Origin: Xanthostigma xanthostigma
Taxonomy: Eukaryota > Arthropoda > Insecta > Raphidioptera > Raphidiidae
DNA length: 64,000 nt
Assembly (NCBI GenBank): GCA_963575645.1
Contig: OY754464.1
Location: 49,094,192 to 49,158,191 of the forward strand
Direction of reading: 5' to 3'
Part shown: one piece after another, positions 11,704 to 22,960 of the stretch
Position numbering within the stretch: the first letter of the stretch is position 1
Layout: every line of letters begins with the position of its first letter
Made by a program: the position numbers and the translations under genes
The notes under the pieces: generated by a model
Seen by the model: only the letters and a program-made list of their open reading frames with translations
What the model was told of the DNA's origin: nothing
Databases searched by the model: none

Positions 11704-11740
11704 TATATAAGGCGACCAGAGGTTTGGTTGAGTTTAGTCA
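11704..11740 (+). promoter_or_regulatory. TATA box and arthropod initiator of the LTR-like element
   Basis: TATATAA at 11704-11710 and TCAGT with its A at 11740, a spacing close to the usual 30-35 bases of Pol II core promoters. Confidence 0.55.
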
Positions 11741-12096
11741 GTTCAGTACAATCAGTTACAGCGTGTTAACAGTGAGTGGACGTACAGATAACTGTGTTAC
11801 ATAAATTGTGCTTGCTCTGGCATTACAATATAAATTCCGTTAATCTAATAAAATAACTCTAGTGACTGGTTTTACAATAAATAACTTATAGTGAACAGAC
11901 AATTGCGCTGATAAACGCTGTGTTGTGTGTTGTAAATATTTCTTTGTACATAATTCTTTATTCTCTGTTACTTAGTCTTACATTGTATAATTTAGAACTA
12001 TTAGTTTTATTTCTGTTAACGTTATACGCTTTCGTTTGTGTGTTTTTACTGTTTGTTAAACAGTTAACATTGTAAATAAATAATTTCCGCCACAGA

Positions 12097-12321
12097 CTAC
12101 AGCAGTTTTGTTACAATATCTACGCCCTTGCTCAAGCCTGGTCCAATATTATCTAATAACGATTGTATGGCCGCTTCACGAGTAACCAAATCGTCAAATA
12201 TTTGAGGCTGGACGGTATTAAAGGGCTGGTCGAAGAGAACTACAAAATTACTGACAAGGTTCCAACCCAAGTCAAAAGAGCCACCTTGTTTGACAATGCG
12301 CCAATGAGTCTGGCCACACAT
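12097..12321 (-). pseudogene. Coding exon of unknown family, interrupted by the LTR-like insertion
   Basis: Open on the minus strand for 74 codons with natural protein composition: pieces include HWRIVKQGGSFDLGW, FVVLFDQPFN, DDLVTREAAIQSLL and GPGLSKGVDIV. The last few codons and the stop come from the element at 11486-12112. The 5-bp duplication lies exactly at the junction, and across it the flank at 11474-11485 would stay in frame to a nearby stop. A plausible acceptor AG lies within the first codons, so this may be a last exon. The family is not recognised and no other exon was found. Confidence 0.4.
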
Positions 12322-12329
12322 TCGTCAAT

Positions 12330-13261
12330 TATGTTTTAACAAAATCAATTAAATAAGTGAAATAACATGCATAATTGCATAATTAGTAAATACACAAACC
12401 ATATTTTTTAAATACTAAACACAACTAGCTATTTTTTATTTAAAATAGAAGAAAAACAAGATGTTATTTGCATTTTTAAACGGTTTTATTTTTTGTTTGT
12501 AATTCATTGTAATTCAAAATCTTCATGGTTGAGGGTTTGATGAAATGATTACTGAAAGGTATTAATAATTATAGCGTTATTAATAACTTTGTTTATCTTT
12601 GATTAATACCTACTGCAAAATAATTGAGGTTTAGTGTTCTGGAAGCAATTAGCAAATATTAGGAAAGGTTGGGTCAGTGTGTTTCACTCTCTACTATTTC
12701 AGAAGCGCAGTATAGTTAAAGGGTCCCTTCAAAACGGAGCGATTTTGTAAACAAAAGGGCAAAACCAAAATATGAGAACAAAAGTTAGTTTAAGTATAAA
12801 TTATGAAAATGTGTTTGAATGAGTAAGTTGGAAAGAACGGGTTACTCATACCTTGTGCTCAAGGTATAGTTAAGTATGTGTGTAATAGAAGGCGTATTCT
12901 ATTCACACTATAGTGATGGAATTAAATAGCAGTAGCTGCTATTTAGGCACTGTTATTGAAAAAACCCGGTTCTAAAAATAACCGTATTGTCAGGTGTATG
13001 CTGTTCCGTAATAACAATTAAAAGTTCTTAAAGAGCGTATGGAATATGTTTTTAAATAATGGTTGCACTAAATAAGTTGCTAGTTTGAAAAATAAATACT
13101 GAAATGTTTTTATGGTGAGAGATAACAACTGCAAGCTGTGTCGAGTGAAGAGACTCAACAACTAAGGGCGTAGATATGGGGAGGTAAAGAGGGTAATTAC
13201 CCTCCCCCCCAGGATCATAATAATAAGAAAATTAAACTGAAAATAATACGAATACCTGGCT
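12330..13261. other. Intergenic DNA, nothing assignable
   Basis: AT-rich with no gene. A stretch near 13185-13260 (GGGTAATTACCCT and ATACCTGGC region) resembles 11260-11300 and is probably an old repeat. Confidence 0.4.
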
Positions 13262-13801
13262 AAAAAAAAATTGGTTGTCTGTAAAGTCGGTTTACGGACG
13301 ATAGTTTTACGTGATAACGTATTCCGTAATACATAACCTAAATTCTACATATAATAATTATAATAATTCGAATCTATGATATTGCATCTTTCGCTTCAAA
13401 TTTAGGTTAATTTTATGTATTAAAATACTCACCACCTATAATAATAATTGTTTTTTTAACTTTCTTTCTTTCGTATTTATTTTAAGTCTCAAAGATTAAT
13501 TGTCATAATATTTTGAAAACAATTGTTTCACTGTTTATATAAAATTCCAAAACCTACTTACAATATTTAAGTATTTTCATACGTCAAAAAATTGATTTTT
13601 ATAATGATAAAAATTGTATGAAAACGATTTTTTCGAGAGATGAGACCTAGCTAAAACGATTTTTTGCCCCCCAAAATCCCTTTTCAGTAAATTTCATCCA
13701 AATCGTTAGGGCCGTTTTCGAGAAAAGCACGCACAGGGTCAGGCGGAACGTTAGTAACGTTACACTTTTTCGTGCATGCAGCCGGTGTTTCATCAATTTA
13801 T
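13262..13801. mobile_element. Repeat family A, copy 3, right end replaced
   Basis: Starts with the family A left end and carries GCACGCACAGGGTCAGGCGG and the CATGCAGCCGGTGTTTCATC block, but stops at about 13801 where a GGATATCCGTATCCG repeat begins. The terminal ACGTTATCACGT is missing. Confidence 0.7.
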
Positions 13802-13880
13802 ACGGATATCCGTATCCGTATCCGATTTTTCATTTCCCTCGGATATCCGCGGATACGGATACGGATATCCGGCACATCAC
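13798..13880. repeat. Dyad cluster of GGATATCCG / CGGATACGG words
   Basis: CGGATATCCGTATCCGTATC on the left is largely inverted on the right (CGGATACGGATACGGATATC) around a 15-base AT spacer. It looks like the core of a small palindromic element inserted at the end of family A copy 3. Confidence 0.6.
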
Positions 13881-14379
13881 TAATTTTAACATAACGTGAT
13901 AACATATAGAAAACCATGAAAACGAATAGCAAATTTGATAATGTTTAGTGGTAACCGTTACCCGCGTTACTGCACGCGTTAACGGAAATTTTATTTTCTT
14001 TGTTATTATAATATGTCAAATGTCAATATTATAATTTATTAATTGGAAAGACCCCGTAGTCCACTTGCTGCAATTACAAATTAATGTCATAAGTTAAAAT
14101 TTTGAAAGACTAAAAACAAGAAAAATAAAATACTAATAAAAAAAAGTTTTTATTGAAATGTACTAAAAAGGAAATATAATTATTTTAATAAATTATAAAA
14201 AAGTTGGTTGTGACTTATTAACGACCATCGAGTTTATATTTATGAACCTAAATTATTAATAAATTTTTAAAATGATTTTTTCCTTTCTGTGTTTTAATAT
14301 TTTCAACTGTTATTTTTTTCTTAGATTAAGTTTAAGCTCAAAGTATCGTTAAAAATATTCACCAATTTTCAAATATAAC

Positions 14380-14440
14380 GCCGGGGTATATTATGTAAAA
14401 TTTCGCGCCTTGTAATTCTTGTATTACTTGTGTCTTCAGA
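14380..14440. repeat. Short dispersed repeat (AACGCCGGGGT...)
   Basis: Shares ACGCCGGGGT, ATTATGTAAAATTTC and CGCCTTG with 40363-40430 in the same order. Confidence 0.5.
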
Positions 14441-14490
14441 CAATATTTTTTGTTAATATATTTGCCTGAAAAAATGGTCGATAACTTTAT

Positions 14491-15660
14491 TTATTCAACA
14501 CGCGTGAGTAATATATAATTTCGGGGCCCTGCTAAATTCGGGAGAAATAATAAATTACTTCAAGTTGACGCGTAGAGTGCTAATAATGAGTCGAAACTCT
14601 ACGCTCATGGAATCTTCTCCTTCTCTCACTAGTCGCACAATATACTATTATTCAACACGCGTGAGTAATATGTAATTTCGGGGCCCTGCTAAACTCGGGA
14701 GAAATAATAAATTACTTCATGTTGACGCGTAGAGTGCTAATAATAAGCCGTAGAGTGTGATAATGAATTTTCTGGACCAATAGAAACTCAGTAGCAAGAC
14801 CAAGCGTGAAATAATGAAAAAAAACTGCACGCAGCTTCTGGACCAATAGGAACGTGGTAGGCGGTATTGTATATATGAAAACAGCATCGCAATTCAGCGA
14901 AGTCATGGCAACCTTGTGTGCATACACTGACGGTGGGTACGTCAATCAATGAAGTGATTTATTATTTTTCCCTCTTTTATCAGGGCCCCGATTACATATT
15001 ACTCCTGCTAGTTGAATAAAGTATTATGTGCGACCATTGATCGAAGGAGAATATTCCACTCACGTGCGTTTTCCCGCACTCGCTACGCTCGTGCGGCAAA
15101 TTTCACGCTCATGGAATCTTCTCCTTCTCTCACTAGTCGCACAATATACTATTATTCAACACGCGTGAGTAATATGTAATTTCGGGGCCCTGCTTAACTC
15201 GGGAGAAATCATAAATTACTTCATGTTGACGCGTAGAGTGCTAATAATGAGCCGTACAGTGTGATAATGAATTTTCTGGACCAATAGAAACTCAGTAGCA
15301 AGCCCAAGCGTGCAATAATGAAAAAAAAACTGCACGCAGCTTCTGGACCAATAGGAACGTGGTAGGCGGTATTGTATATATGAAAACAGCATCGCAATTC
15401 AGCGAAGTCATGGCAACCTTGTGTGCATACACTGACGGTGGGTACGTCAATCAATGAAGTGATTTATTATTTTTCCCTCTTTTATCAGGGCCCCGATTAC
15501 ATATTACTCCCGCTAGTTGAATAAAGTATTATGTGCGACCATTGATCGAAGGAGAATATTCCACTCGCGTGCGTTTTACCGCACTCGCTACGCTCGTGCG
15601 GCAAATTTCACGCTCATGAAATCTTCTCCTTCTCTCACTAGTCGCACAATATACTATTAT
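14491..15660. repeat. Tandem array of a 504-bp dyad-symmetric unit
   Basis: Two full units (14648-15151 and 15152 to about 15660, period 504) are preceded by one internally deleted unit (14491-14647). Each unit is itself inverted: the GGGGCCCTGCTAAACTCGGG and AATAATAAATTACTT blocks on the left reappear inverted as AAGTGATTTATTATTT and the GGGCCCC block. The central part has two TCTGGACCAATAG (CCAAT-type) motifs and a TATATATG stretch. The unit behaves like a palindromic MITE amplified head to tail. The minus-strand ORFs across it are shared by both units and have no family features. Confidence 0.85.
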
Positions 15661-16235
15661 TGATTAACCTATTACTAAAAAATAACCGTTTTGTCTGTAA
15701 CTATTATTCTTACGCACGAAGTATAAAAAACCGGTAACTATTTAGTGTTATGGCGCATACAAAAGAATAGTAGGTTCATATAGGTATAGGTATACAGTTT
15801 TATATGTGTGCGTGGGGCTCACAAACGCGGCTACGGCATGCAAGAATCGTGCAGTAATGCGGTTACACTGACCAAACTAAGTAATCACTGGAAGATGAAA
15901 TTAGTTGAAAATATGTATTTAGTGTGATTTATTTTATACATCGAAAGGTTTGGTGCAAGTACTTTAATGTTTTTAAATAATCAAATCTGATTTGACTGAA
16001 ACGAAATTTGTTTAAAAAGGTACACCAGCTGTTTATTTTTTATTCATTAAAACACCTGTCGCGTTTATTTAGTACGTAGGTATTAAATCGTATTGGACAA
16101 ATGTGTTTTTAAGTTATTTAATGTGGATTTATTTATGGTGTTGTGGTTGTGCACATTTTTTTTCGTGAAAAGTGAACAGTCAGTTTGAAAACTGAATTTA
16201 CGTTTATAATAATACTAGTTTTTTATTCGTTCAAA
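15661..16235 (+). promoter_or_regulatory. Low-repeat region upstream of the candidate first exon
   Basis: About 570 bases with no recognised mobile element, unusual for this window. It directly precedes an ATG with a good donor. It could hold the promoter and 5'UTR of the reductase gene; no clear TATA/initiator pair is seen. Confidence 0.25.
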
Positions 16236-16257
16236 ATGAGTACTATTTTCTCGATAG
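16236..16257 (+). CDS. FRRS1: Candidate first coding exon of the ferric-chelate reductase gene
   Basis: ATG in the context TTCAAAATG, then codons for MSTIFSI and one leftover base, then the donor GGTGAGT. The second exon at 45635 begins with two bases needing exactly one from upstream; joined they code glycine and the frame continues into a hydrophobic stretch (LLATYLHLIILI) that would complete a signal peptide. Against it: the implied intron is 29.4 kb, the exon is tiny, and a matching phase alone has a one-in-three chance. An unseen exon nearer 45 kb is possible. Confidence 0.3.
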
Positions 16258-16971
16258 GTGAGTTTGTTATTTTCTTATTATGGTTAATAATAATACCTAT
16301 GTACAGTAAGTACTAAGTAGGTATACTATTAACACCTAAGTACAATTAATATAACATTCACAGTAACCAATACTTATATAAACTTGTATAGTAAGATCTC
16401 AATCTAAATTGTTTGGTTTCCCTGCGGGTTTCTTTTGGAAATTTTGTATGCAACGTAGGCAGGAGAAAGCGTATTAAGAATTTTTGTTTGCCTGTCAGTT
16501 TGTTTATTCGTAAATAGCTGAACCGATTTTAATTAAACCTAGGACACCATCAGCTAGAGCAACGTAAATTAAAGATTGCTTTTTTACTCTAGGTTAAGGT
16601 CGAGATTGATGTAAATGCGAGCGAATTTCTGCTTTTCCACGAGCGAAAGCTAGTTACGTTATAAATATTTTGACAGAGTGAAACCTTTAACAGTACCTAC
16701 ACACTTTGTCAGAGGAAACATTTTGGCCGGTCGCGGCAATTTTACATCAATATCTCTATTGATAAAACGTAGCCGAACAGCCGAACATACATAATATAGT
16801 ACGTAAATCGGGTTTCATTTAACCGCTCGGCGAAAAAAAGCGTTCAGAATTGTTTCTTTGAAATAAGCTACGTCCTGGCTTTGCACGGGAGCGTAATTTT
16901 TTTGTGTTTATAAGATTCCATTAACAATTTTCGCAAATCACTCAGCTTTCATTTTAATGTTTTATGTGTCT

Positions 16972-17386
16972 ATAGCGGTCCGTCCCGGTTTCACCCGGGT
17001 GCGTAAGATATAATTCTGTAAAATGTATTTCGTTTGCGTCCCGGCGTCTGAGCTAATAGCTTTGAGCAAATTCTATCCGATTTGCTTCTGAACTAATAGC
17101 TTTGAGCGAATTCTATCAGATGTCGCTACTTGGTGCTAGAACAGTTTTTTTGTTTGCTTCTGAACTAATAGCTTTGAGTAAATTCTATCAGATGTCGCTA
17201 GTGTTACATGTTACTAAAACAGTTTTATCACAAAACTCCGTAGTTTTGTACAAACTATTAAAAGAAACTATCCTCTAACGTAGGTTGCACCAAGCAAGAC
17301 ATATTTACAAAATTTCATTAAAATCGGTTCAGTGGTTTCGGAGATTAGCGCGGCCAAAATTGTGACACGAGATTTTTATTTACATA
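16972..17386 (-). mobile_element. Helitron, minus strand
   Basis: Read on the minus strand it begins near an AAAAATCTCGTGTCACAATT block, has CCACTGAACCGATTTTAATG, and ends with GGGTGAAACCGGGACGGACC near CCGCTAT. It abuts a second copy at 17387. Internal TGAACTAATAGCTTTGAG words are repeated several times. No Rep/helicase frame. Confidence 0.65.
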
Positions 17387-17793
17387 CTAGCGGTTCGTCC
17401 CGGTTTCACCCGGGTGCGATGGATATAATTCTGCAAAATGTATTTCGTTTGCTGCCCGGCGTCTGAACTAATAGCTTTGAGAACATTCTACCAGATTTGC
17501 CTCTGAACTAATGGCTATGAGCGAATTCTAACAGATGTCCGTACTTGGTACTAGAACCGTTTTTTTGTTTGTTTCTGAGCTAATAGCTTTGAATAGATTC
17601 TATCAGATGTCGTTACATGTTACAGTTTTCTTGAGAAAACACCGTGTATAAAACATTTAATAAAAACTATTCTATAGCGTAAGTTGCGCCAAGCAAGACA
17701 AATGTACAAAATTTCATTAAAATCTGTTCAGTGGTTTCGAGATTAGTGCGGCCAAAATTGTGACACGGGAATTTTATATATATACTATATAGA
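17387..17793 (-). mobile_element. Helitron, minus strand, adjacent sister copy
   Basis: The 3' end is at CTAG (plus 17387-17390, after AT) and the 5' TC is at about 17793 after TATATAGTATATATAT. It shares the interior of the copy at 16972-17386 and lies in the same orientation directly beside it. Confidence 0.7.
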
Positions 17794-19672
17794 TAAATAT
17801 CTTCCTCGAAATATCGCAGAAAAATCCATCCAGGTGTTCCAGAAATGACTGCGAACAGACACTAACCACAGTTTAGAATTTAGATACTCTGTAGGGCCAT
17901 TTTCCTGTGCGCTTACCAAGGCCCAAGGGCTTATTTTTAACTAGTAGCCCGGTTCGGTTTCGCTCGAGTTTGTAGATTGCGTATTAAAGATATGCACATT
18001 ATGTTGTTGCGACTTTTTTTTATTGAATGCAGCCGTATTTTCACGACTTTGCTCGGAAATAGAAGTCTGCTGTTAAATTAACATAATGAAACAATCCCAA
18101 ATATTTTATCTCGGTATTCGGTGAAAATCAAAAAAATTCTCCGGTTTAGCACTTATACACTGCAAGTCATGTAAAGTCAGAAATCGATTGAATCTAAGCT
18201 GACTGTTTCACGCTTTATATTATGTACTAGAGATGTTATGGTTATAAAATTTCGGATCTGGATCCGGATTTAGTAATAATATCATACCGGTTTCAGATAT
18301 GGTTACTGATATAAAATAATTTCGGATTGTCTATTAGTTTCGGATAGTTTTGGATTCGGATATTGAATTTTTAACGGATTGTTGAAGTAAAATACAAATA
18401 GAAAATGATTTGATTTTATTTTTACTAGATAAATTAAGTTCCGAAAATTGGTTTTGACAGGTCGGGAGTACAGCACCACCTCAAATGTTTCGCGTTATGA
18501 ATTTGAGGAGTGCAATATCTGCTTCGATCTAATCTTGTAATTATGAAAGGCTCACTCCTGAACCGGGAAAGAAATAAAAAAAAACTTTTTTTTAATGTTC
18601 CGATTTGGTGTAGAATGCCCCAAACATATACATTATTAACACATAATATGTATCATTTAAACTTCGCCTCTATCAGAAATTATTCGAAACTTTTATATCG
18701 GATTCGGTTATGGTTTCAGATAGATTTTTATATCGAATATCTGATAGTTTCGGTTACAGTTTCGGAGCTCCCTAATATCCCTATAGTATGTACCTGTAAT
18801 ATATATCACAGTCGTGGGAGAATAGGGAATAAATAGTATAGTAGGGTACTTATATGCCAAAAATTAAATTTACTTTTCGATAAAATAGTGAAATAAAATA
18901 TAGTCTATACCTATACTCTCTATAGCATCTCTAGACTCATAAGAACAATTTCAAAAAAGTATCGGTGAAACTCGTTTGGTATAGTTTTTAGCTTTAATCT
19001 GTTTAAACATACATTACAAACAATTGTATATATTTAGTTAGAGAAAAAAAAATATTATTTTTATTTGTAAGGAATTTTGTTAAATATTCCACTTCCGTCG
19101 AATTTCACCAGTGTCGGTCTAGTTTGAGTAAAATCAAACCAAAAATGTAATCATATAGCAATGTTTACGAACCACATCCTATATATTTTGGCAATTAAAT
19201 ATAAGTGTGTATTTAATGAGATTCATAGAAATAGAGGATAATTGTCAGATAACTGACGGCTCTTTTACACAGAACTAATTATAATTTGGGATTTTCCATT
19301 TTATGACTCACTTACAAATAAAACCAATAACCAACTCTCTGATACCATAAACAGTAAATCAGTAATAAATTGCGATTCCGTTTTTTTTTCAGAAATTAAT
19401 TTGTAGGTATTTAAATTTATTTTGTTTATAAATATGTAATATTTTGTATCATTGTAACATCTCTTCTATTCATAATTTTGCTTTTTTACCGGTTTTTGGG
19501 CGTTTTCGGGTAGACAGGAAAGTGCTTCTACATAAGTTTTGTTTATTTCTTTCTTTTTGGACCGGCATTATTCTCAAAAGACGATTGGATGATTTCTATA
19601 TAAAACTTGGTACATTCACAATTGTTATACAAACTTCCCGTATACATTTTGACAGTATATATTTATCTAATA
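17794..19672. other. AT-rich DNA with repeated TTTCGGAT words
   Basis: No gene seen. Between about 18235 and 18775 the words TTTCGGAT, CGGATTCGG and GGTTATGGTTTC-like variants recur many times, resembling subterminal repeats of a degraded element. The 108-codon frame at 18510 lies across these words and is not credible as a gene. Confidence 0.4.
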
Positions 19673-19910
19673 CTAGCGGCCCGGTCAGGCTCGCCCGAAT
19701 TTGTAGATTGCCACCGTTTTTTCGTCGACTTACGTTGTAAAATTGATTTCCACGAAAAGCGATTATATTTTAACGTCATAATATATCCTGAAGGTTCATT
19801 AAAAATATAATTGGTGAACAAATTTGAAATTGGATGAGTAGTTTCGGATATTACCTCCTACATCCAAACTTACAAACTTTACCTCTTTACAATATTATAG
19901 TATACCTAGA
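19673..19910 (-). mobile_element. Short non-autonomous Helitron, minus strand
   Basis: The minus-strand copy of the 240-bp family also at 10221 and 30063. Its 3' CTAG lies at 19673-19676 next to A on the plus strand, and its 5' TC lies at 19910. Confidence 0.75.
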
Positions 19911-21230
19911 TAAAAAACTGAATGTCCGTTCGTCTGCTCGGGACCTATGTGTTCCTATACTAGTCATCCGATTACGATGAAATTGTTGAGCTGTTGTGCG
20001 AACGCCCGCGAAGGTTTCTGATTAAAAAAAAAAAACAAACGTGTGTTTTAAAGTGGTACTGCAATACGGCTGCCAAACGGGGCACAGCTCCTATTTCATG
20101 ATTTTGGGATCCCTATAATTATTATGAAATGCCGTTTTATATTATACTATAACTGTCAGCCTCGATTGAAATGAAACATGACACCGACAGCAGCAGTGAA
20201 GCCTTCAGATCCACCGAAAACTGAACAGTAAATTGTCATTTGACATATATGTATGCATATTACATGTTAATTTTGAAATAATTTCTATTTTATCCCCTTG
20301 AAGAACGATTTTGCAAAAACGCTGAAACAAGTAATACTTTATTTCTTACCAAAAGTCGAAATAGTCTCCGTTTTATAATAATATGTGGTTGTGGTAATAT
20401 ATTTAGTCAGAATTATTTATAGTTTACATAGTTATAGTGGCTGAATACACAGAAGTTTAAAAGCTAAAAGTCTATAACAAAAAAAAGCCGAAATATGAAT
20501 TATCCTCCTAACTTGAGAAATAATGGGTTTCCCATGCAAACTTTCATGTGCTATTTCATTTCCTGCAGGGTTTTATTAGTCAAATTTTATCGAAATCTGT
20601 TTAGCGGTTTAGACGTGGAAGGGTAACAGACAGACAGAGTTACTTTCGCATTTATAAAATATTAATATGGATTATGTATACAGTGAAGAAATTGAAGTGC
20701 TAGGTACTGGACAATTTTTACAAATTGGCGAAATGCATGTAGAAATGACTATATGAGAAAGTAAACATAATATTATGTAAGATATATTAGGTAACGCACA
20801 TTTTTTATTTGTCAGATTATCAATAACTGAAAAATGAATCTTAAAAATATTTTATACATACGAGTTTGACCAATGACCATACAAATTAAATTGTGTTGTA
20901 TCGAGTGTTTGACAGGCCCCTCTTTCCCACTGGACACTCTGGGCACTTGCTCAGGGCCCCGCGATTGACAGGGCCCCCCTAGTTCCTGCCAGATCACCAA
21001 ACCATAACCGATATTTACTGCCGAAAAACATATTTATTTCGAAAAAATCAAACGATAATGACTGACTACAATACCTACTTGCTTATTAGCTTTTGCATGC
21101 GCGAAGCTACTTTACTGACTACTATCGCCCTAAAATTAGGTTTTCCGATTTCAGCATGTTTAGGTAAATTTAAATATACAAAAATATAATTTAATGGTAT
21201 ATCAAGTACCTACACTGTTTTAAAGAAAAA

Positions 21231-21930
21231 AAAACTCGGGTCGCAGTGCGAAACCCTGCCGACAATATAGTGTATTTGCTTTTATAGGCAGTGTGGCTTT
21301 ATTATATGAATTTAACTTTGTTTTTGGACAAAATAAAGAAAATTACCCCTTAATACACCCCTTAAAACAACATTTTTTTACTTAATTTCAATACTATATA
21401 TCAATTCAACATCTGTACCAAATTATATACACCCTTCAGCATGTAAATCCATATCGGTAAACTTGCGTTTTTATAAAATTTGTAAGTCCGGTACTGTCGG
21501 GCCGATTTTTTTTAAAATTTTAGCAGTACATTTTAATAATTACTAAAGGGTTAAATTTTAAATTTGAAACTATTCTGATAATTTTTTCGGTATTTTTGGG
21601 CCCGAAAACTTTTTTCAACCCCTAAATACCACCCTTAACATGGCCCGATTGGGCCCATTTTAAATAGGCTTCGTGCGGTGATGGATTCCAACGTGTGGAC
21701 CAAATTTCGTTTAAATCGATTAAGTCTGTCGAGAGTTATCGTGCTAACACATATATATATATATATATATATATAAATATATATATATATACATATATAA
21801 ACATACTTTTCCAAAAATGGTGCCAAACTTCTTAGAAAGTTATGAAACGTCGAGAAATTTTGGTCCGACCCCTAGGTCCCGCCATCCGACCGACGCCAAT
21901 AGTGTAAGTGCCTTATGGCAAATACACTAA
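21231..21930. mobile_element. Microsatellite-bearing TIR repeat, copy 1
   Basis: Begins at AAAACTCGGGTCGCAGTGCG and ends GCAAATACACTAA. TAGTGTATTTGC near the left and GCAAATACACTA at the right are exact inverted repeats. A second copy at 44427-45170 matches along its length, including an (AT)n run at the same point. About 700 bp, no coding frame. Confidence 0.7.
21751..21799. repeat. (AT)n microsatellite
   Basis: Nearly pure AT dinucleotides inside the repeat at 21231-21930, at the position where copy 2 has a longer AT tract. Confidence 0.9.
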
Positions 21931-22832
21931 TTATCAGTTAACTAGATTTCCATGAACTTAATTTTTTTTTGCGTCTTTCATATTAAAATTTGGAACGTGA
22001 TAAAAATGAATTAGGAAGTACAATGCTTTCTAAAGAGATTAACCAGTTTATCGCTGATGTACATTACAGAATGTGATATGCTCAAAAACATAGATTTTGA
22101 AGAAGTGGTTAATGATTTTGCCCATCTCAAATTTATAGAAGGGTACCTCTTCAATCAACATAGATTTTTAAGCATTAACCTGTGAATGCTAAAAGAGTTA
22201 CTTTTGTGGATTATATTTATGTTATCTACTCATTTAATGTGAAATAAAAGTAAATCTTGAACCTTGCTTATCTACTTTCTTTGTAATAAACAAAATAGTG
22301 CTCTGTCATGGTCATAGGGGCCCCCATTATCCTAATGTGTCCAGGGCCTCCAATAGGTAAAGACGGCCTTGGTGTTTAGTGATGGAACAAAACAACGGGA
22401 ATCATAATTTTTTGAAAAAGAACCTATTCCAAAAATAACAGTTACCAAAATTAAATTAAACAGTCACTATAATAACTCAGACACGTTCTGAAGTTCTCAA
22501 AAATGTTCTTATTCTATAAAAGCCGTTCTATTTTCTATTCTGTTATCGTTCAATTAACTTATTTCGTTTCTTTTTGTAATTTTTATCTTCCTTTTGCACC
22601 AGCCAAAACTTGCGCCCAACTTGAAATTTCTGATGCCCTACTTAAAATTTGGTTCTACGGCCCTGATTTTATCCATTACTTTTGTGTATGCAAATCACCC
22701 TTATACACTGGAAGAGCTACTGTAGGTCGTTCAGCATGAGGTAGACGGCATATCAAATGAGACGGTAAAGCTTAAAAATAGTGTGTTCGATAATATGGTA
22801 ATTTGTTGGTACACTTATTATAGTGGCAAATA

Positions 22833-22960
22833 CAGTGACTCCCAAACAAAATGGCACGAAATCGTGGAGCGGCGTCACGAACTATAATTAATATACAACG
22901 TGGCGGTCCGAGTAAATCTGTACTAAATTTTGATAACTAGAAACAATAGTAAAGTACATT
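22833..22960 (+). pseudogene. Possible Tc1/mariner 5' end
   Basis: After TA at 22831-22832 comes CAGTGACTCCCAAACAAAAT, resembling Tc1-family terminal repeats, then a short frame from ATG at 22852 with basic residues (MARNRG) that soon meets a stop. No matching right end was found. It could be a truncated Tc1-like element or chance. Confidence 0.3.

Larger units (their letters stand above)
11486..12112 (+). mobile_element. LTR-like element (solo LTR) with heat-shock-type promoter
   Basis: A 627-bp insertion bounded by TGTTAC (left) and GTTACA (right), with a 5-bp direct repeat ACAAT at 11481-11485 and 12113-12117. Inside, in order: a TTCTAGAA pair (11502-11509), a perfect nGAAnnTTCnnGAAn heat-shock element (11676-11690), TATATAA (11704-11710), a TCAGT initiator (A at 11740) and AATAAA near the right end. 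This U3-R-U5-like order suggests a solo long terminal repeat, probably Ty3/gypsy. No gag-pol sequence is adjacent. It could also be a non-LTR insertion carrying a host hsp-like promoter, but no heat-shock protein frame follows. Confidence 0.5.
20913..22371. mobile_element. hAT-like non-autonomous element with a nested insert
   Basis: Left end CAGGCCCCTCTTTCCCACTG and right end (read inverted) CAAGGCCGTCTTTACCTATT are imperfect inverted repeats with GGACAC and GGGCCCC blocks inside both. The flanking 8-mers GTGTTTGA (20905-20912) and GTGTTTAG (22372-22379) differ only in the last two bases, fitting an 8-bp hAT target duplication. No transposase frame. The AT-microsatellite repeat at 21231-21930 lies inside it. 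Confidence 0.65.

Noticed and set aside
11700..12100. Host heat-shock protein gene
   Set aside because: The promoter motifs are convincing but no heat-shock protein frame follows; direct repeats at the edges fit an inserted element better.
14712..15454. Two similar 77-codon minus-strand ORFs
   Set aside because: They are the same segment of the 504-bp tandem unit in different frames after small indels, so not conserved as protein.
18510..18836. 108-codon plus-strand ORF
   Set aside because: Lies over repeated TTTCGGAT words, with no domain, poor composition and no splice or start support.
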